A stretch of DNA of 8,251 bases. Source: Selenomonadaceae bacterium (lineage in GTDB: Bacteria > Bacillota > Negativicutes > Selenomonadales > Selenomonadaceae). Below the pieces are notes generated by a model. It was not told the origin of the DNA. It searched no databases and was given only the letters and a program-made list of their open reading frames with translations. Below, piece by piece: positions 6,113 to 8,251 of this stretch (position 1 is the stretch's first letter; every line of letters begins with the position of its first letter). The position numbers and the translations under genes were made by a program. The DNA lies in NCBI GenBank assembly GCA_016286075.1, contig JAEERZ010000094.1, positions 1 through 8,251 on the forward strand, in the 5' to 3' direction.

Positions 6113-6460
6113 ATGAAAACGATACGCGCCCTTTTTCTCGCGGCAACGATGCTCGTTCTCGCCGCGTCCACCGCGATGGCGGGCGCACAGGATTTCATCC
6201 TCGTGAACCGCACCGGCTACGACATCTACGCCGTGAACGTCAGCCCGTCGGAAACCGAGAAATGGGAAGAGGACATCCTCGGCTCCCAAATCCTCGCCAA
6301 CGGCGAAGCGCTGGAAGTCAAATTCGGAAAAAGAAAAGAACGGTACTGGGATATACAGGTGAAATTCAAGGATGGCAGCGGCCTTTACTGGATGCGCCTC
6401 GATCTGATGAATACGAAAGTAATCGCCCTGAACGGCGACGGCACCGCCACAATGGAATAA
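6113..6460 (+). CDS. Small exported protein of unknown function (115 aa)
   Basis: ATG 6113 opens a clear signal peptide: MKTIR, a hydrophobic stretch (6-20) and an AMA cleavage site at 21-23. The mature 92 residues begin with DFILVNRTGYDIYAVNVSPS (27-46), then W51-EEDILGS, a LANGEALEVKF segment (61-71) and a W79-DIQVKFKDGSG strand pair (79-90). The alternating pattern suggests a compact beta-sandwich. I recognise the N-R-T-G-Y-x-I...SPS...W pattern as one seen in small secreted proteins of several bacterial groups, but know no established function. No cysteine and no second membrane span. The ribosome binding site is weak (GAAG, 8 bases upstream). The gene has its own promoter and a strong terminator, so it is a single-gene unit. 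The same frame is open far upstream, but that part is antisense to hydF and not a gene. Confidence 0.88.
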   Translation: MKTIRALFLAATMLVLAASTAMAGAQDFILVNRTGYDIYAVNVSPSETEKWEEDILGSQILANGEALEVKFGKRKERYWDIQVKFKDGSGLYWMRLDLMNTKVIALNGDGTATME

Positions 6461-6462
6461 GG

Positions 6463-6493
6463 AAAGCCGCAGGCGTCGAACCTGCGGCTTTTT
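6463..6493 (+). terminator. Rho-independent terminator of the 115-aa exported protein gene
   Basis: An 11-bp perfect stem (6463-6473 with 6481-6491) with a 7-base loop ends in a run of five T's (6489-6493), 2 bases after the stop codon. On the opposite strand the stem is followed by TTTCC, and the facing 421-residue gene ends only 43 bases from the plus-strand stop. It may therefore also slow or stop transcription from the other side. Confidence 0.93.
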
Positions 6494-6503
6494 GTATAAA
6501 AAT

Positions 6504-7769
6504 TCATATTTCATTCTCATTCTTGGTCGTTCCCCAGCCTTGTCGTTGGCTGATTTCGTCCCATGCGTCATAGGCGGTAGCGAGCCGCTCCGTATCCTCC
6601 TTGCTCAGCGATGTTCCCGTTGCTTTCGCCATGCGAGGTGAATCGTTCGGCTTGTCTTCCACGTTCTCGTCGGCCTTTCGCAGCTTGTCCCGAAAATCCG
6701 TATCCTCCGCGCCTTTCCGGTTTTGCGCGAACACTTTGCCCGCCGAATCCGGCTTTTCCTTGCTTTCCTCGCCTGTCAGCTTGTCGAGAAGCTGCTTGTC
6801 CTCCTGCGCTTTCAGCCGCTCCATATCGAGGAATGAAAGTCCCGCCTGCTCCTGATGCTTCGTTTGGCCGTCTTCTTTGTCCTTTTGTCGACGCGCCGCT
6901 TTCTTCGCGACGCCATACGTTTCGTCAATCGCTTCCTGCACGTCGCGCTTGAATTCGTCGCTTTGCACGTCGATGGTGTTGCCGTCTTTTACGGTCTGCA
7001 CCATGGCGCGTATTTCCCTCAAGAGCGCATTGTCGTCGCCCGTGTCGAGCTCGTCCAAAGCGTTCATCAACGTATCATAATAGTCGTCTTCCGCACCGAA
7101 TTTTTCAAGATAATCGTTCAGATGCACGGCAAGCGCGCCAAATGCGCCGTTCACGGGCGTCAGGATATGGGTGAAGCCATAGCTGCTGTCGTCAAAAGAA
7201 GACTTCCAGGCGACGCCTTCCCGTGTGTAAAGCGCATCAAAAGCTTCCTCATAGGTTGCGCGCGGTTTCAGGATTTCGCCGATGCTTTGGCTGATGGCGC
7301 TTGTAACTTCCTGTCGAAAGATTTCCTTGCGCGCGGCAAGCTCCTCCGCTTCCGTGACGGTTTCCACGATACCGTCCTCTTCCGTCCAAAGGAAATGCTC
7401 GGAACGTATTTCCGTCACGGGCGTATATTCCGTTCCTTCCGTCACAGGAGTAAATCTCGTTTCGCTCTCCGGCAATTCCTCCAACGCTTTGTTCTTCAAG
7501 ACCTGTTGCGCTTCCGGGCTGAGTTCCACAGAAAAGGGCGGCGCTTCGAAAGACCGCAATTCTCCCTTTGGCACGTTGCCGATAATGTCGATAAGCCCTT
7601 TCTTCTCGTTTTTCTTGATAACGTCGAACGGGCGGCCTGTCTGTCGATAATTCTCGTTCCATTGGCGGTATGTATCCGCCAAACGGCTCAACGACTCCCG
7701 TTCCTCTTTGCGTGTCATTTTTCCATCATAGGAAAACCTGACAGCGAGACTGCCGTTGTGGATTTGCAT
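6504..7769 (-). CDS. Uncharacterised acidic cytoplasmic protein (421 aa)
   Basis: I do not recognise this protein. ATG 7769 is preceded by GGAAGGG 7 bases upstream. There is no signal peptide or membrane segment. It is strongly charged and likely mostly helical: an N-terminal part (1-100), a short tandem repeat FTPVTEGTE/YTPVTEIRS (106-123), a more hydrophobic central region (145-235) with HILTPVNGAFGALAVHLNDYL (201-221), and a long E/K/D/Q-rich, probably disordered or coiled segment (285-385). A motif near the N-terminus (29-45) recurs near the C-terminus (395-411): R-L-A-x-x-Y-x-x-W-N/D-E, five residues, then G. The gene stands alone between the phosphoesterase (121-base gap) and the convergent exported-protein gene. 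Nothing indicates a catalytic site. A structural, phage-derived or secretion-substrate protein are all possible, none supported. Confidence 0.85.
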   Translation of the reverse strand: MQIHNGSLAVRFSYDGKMTRKEERESLSRLADTYRQWNENYRQTGRPFDVIKKNEKKGLIDIIGNVPKGELRSFEAPPFSVELSPEAQQVLKNKALEELPESETRFTPVTEGTEYTPVTEIRSEHFLWTEEDGIVETVTEAEELAARKEIFRQEVTSAISQSIGEILKPRATYEEAFDALYTREGVAWKSSFDDSSYGFTHILTPVNGAFGALAVHLNDYLEKFGAEDDYYDTLMNALDELDTGDDNALLREIRAMVQTVKDGNTIDVQSDEFKRDVQEAIDETYGVAKKAARRQKDKEDGQTKHQEQAGLSFLDMERLKAQEDKQLLDKLTGEESKEKPDSAGKVFAQNRKGAEDTDFRDKLRKADENVEDKPNDSPRMAKATGTSLSKEDTERLATAYDAWDEISQRQGWGTTKNENEI

Positions 7770-7824
7770 ATCGAATCCCTTCCTTGCTTGTTCCCAAAGA
7801 ACTTCTTATCCTTATATCGAAATG

Positions 7825-7864
7825 ATAATATGAAATCTTAACTGTTTTCGGAAAATATTAACAA
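7825..7864 (-). promoter_or_regulatory. Candidate promoter region for the 421-aa protein gene
   Basis: This AT-rich stretch offers two readings on the minus strand. One is TTGTTA (7859-7864), 18 bases, TAAGAT (7835-7840). The other is TTCCGA (7848-7853), 17 bases, TATTAT (7825-7830). The first has the better -35 and the second the better -10. Both would give leaders of roughly 50-60 bases. Confidence 0.35.
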
Positions 7865-7897
7865 TCATAAAGCCCAATGCAGTTTTCATGTTATGAT
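7864..7897. other. Weak AT-rich inverted repeat at the end of the phosphoesterase gene
   Basis: ATCATAA (7864-7870) and TTATGAT (7891-7897) are exact inverted repeats around a 20-base spacer. The right arm contains the stop codon of the phosphoesterase. A T-run follows only in the plus direction, where no gene ends. The stem is short and almost pure A-T, so a terminator role is doubtful. Confidence 0.25.
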
Positions 7898-8251
7898 TTT
7901 TTCAAAACGAATACCGCGATCTCCGGCGGGCATCCCAAACGGTACGGGAACCAGCTTCCGTTGCCGCTGTGGACGTAACCGAAGGTTTTTCCAACATGAT
8001 AAACGCCGCGCATATATTTGAACACCGGCGGCACAATCGGCATGCCGAAGATTCCGAGCTGTCCGCCGTGAGTATGGCCCGCCAGTGCCAGCTCGACGCC
8101 ATGCGACGCCGCAGCGTCGAAAAAGTCCGGATGATGGGCGAGCAATACCTTTACCGCGTTCTCCGGCACGCCCTCCATCGCCTTTTCCACCGACGCCGCG
8201 CCGTCCAGCGCAAAAAGGGCGCGCAAGCGCGGGTAATCGACGCCGAGGAAC
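7891..8251 (-). CDS. Metallophosphoesterase, YaeI-like, C-terminal part (5' end outside the window)
   Basis: The last 119 residues of a calcineurin-like phosphoesterase are visible; the frame stays open through the right edge, so an apparent TTG start at 8226 is internal. Two metal-site motifs are present: the histidines of LLAHHPDFF and the signature GHTHGGQLGIFG. The ending, NGSWFPYRLGCPPEIAVFVL, is typical of the YaeI/YkuE-type branch. Family members bind two metal ions and hydrolyse phosphoester bonds. Many are membrane-anchored by an N-terminal segment, and some cleave UDP-2,3-diacylglucosamine in lipid A synthesis, which would suit an outer-membrane-bearing Negativicute. The first metal-binding motifs and any anchor are outside the window, and the substrate cannot be read from this fragment. 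Confidence 0.93.
   Translation of the reverse strand, partial: FLGVDYPRLRALFALDGAASVEKAMEGVPENAVKVLLAHHPDFFDAAASHGVELALAGHTHGGQLGIFGMPIVPPVFKYMRGVYHVGKTFGYVHSGNGSWFPYRLGCPPEIAVFVLKKS

Noticed and set aside
4904..6460. A 518-codon plus-strand open frame covering the hydF region and the 115-aa gene
   Set aside because: The upstream three quarters are antisense to hydF, which has all its family motifs. Only the last 116 codons, from ATG 6113 with promoter, signal peptide and terminator, are a real gene.
6855..7841. A 328-codon plus-strand open frame opposite the 421-aa gene
   Set aside because: The minus-strand frame has a good ribosome binding site, promoter-like DNA upstream and a sensible charged protein. 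The plus-strand translation is basic and patternless with no convincing ribosome binding site.
7864..7897. Intrinsic terminator of the phosphoesterase gene
   Set aside because: The T-run lies on the wrong side for minus-strand transcription and the stem is only 7 bp with nearly all A-T pairs.

Overview
The window looks like chromosomal DNA from a strictly anaerobic, fairly GC-rich member of the Firmicutes, most likely Negativicutes (Selenomonas-like). This rests on an [FeFe]-hydrogenase maturase (HydF), a MetA-type homoserine acyltransferase with the acetyl-CoA specificity residue, AGGAGG-type ribosome binding sites, and several short Sec-exported proteins of a style I associate with that class. 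The taxonomic call is an inference; no rRNA or other marker gene is present.

Seven of the eight genes lie on the minus strand. From right to left: the 3' end of a YaeI-type metallophosphoesterase (cut by the right edge); an unrecognised, acidic 421-residue protein; hydF; a 308-residue exported protein; metA; a 220-residue exported protein with a very highly charged tail; and a membrane-anchored multi-PAS sensor protein cut by the left edge. The only plus-strand gene is a 115-residue exported protein that diverges from hydF across a 141-base intergenic region with a promoter for each direction. It ends in a strong intrinsic terminator that faces the end of the 421-residue gene.

metA and the 220-residue gene are 17 bases apart and are probably co-transcribed. 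The PAS gene follows after a 97-base gap that holds a perfect 9-bp hairpin just upstream of its ribosome binding site. The 128-base metA leader has no recognisable SAM riboswitch or T-box. It does hold a long near-perfect hairpin whose imperfect pairs are G-U in the metA-sense RNA but A-C in the opposite RNA, so it looks like a sense-strand RNA element or an inserted dispersed repeat. The two exported proteins on either side of metA may share a domain.

Apart from hydF, metA and the phosphoesterase, functions are inferred only at fold or domain level. No tRNA, rRNA, CRISPR array, insertion sequence or phage gene was seen. All gaps between genes are under 150 bases.
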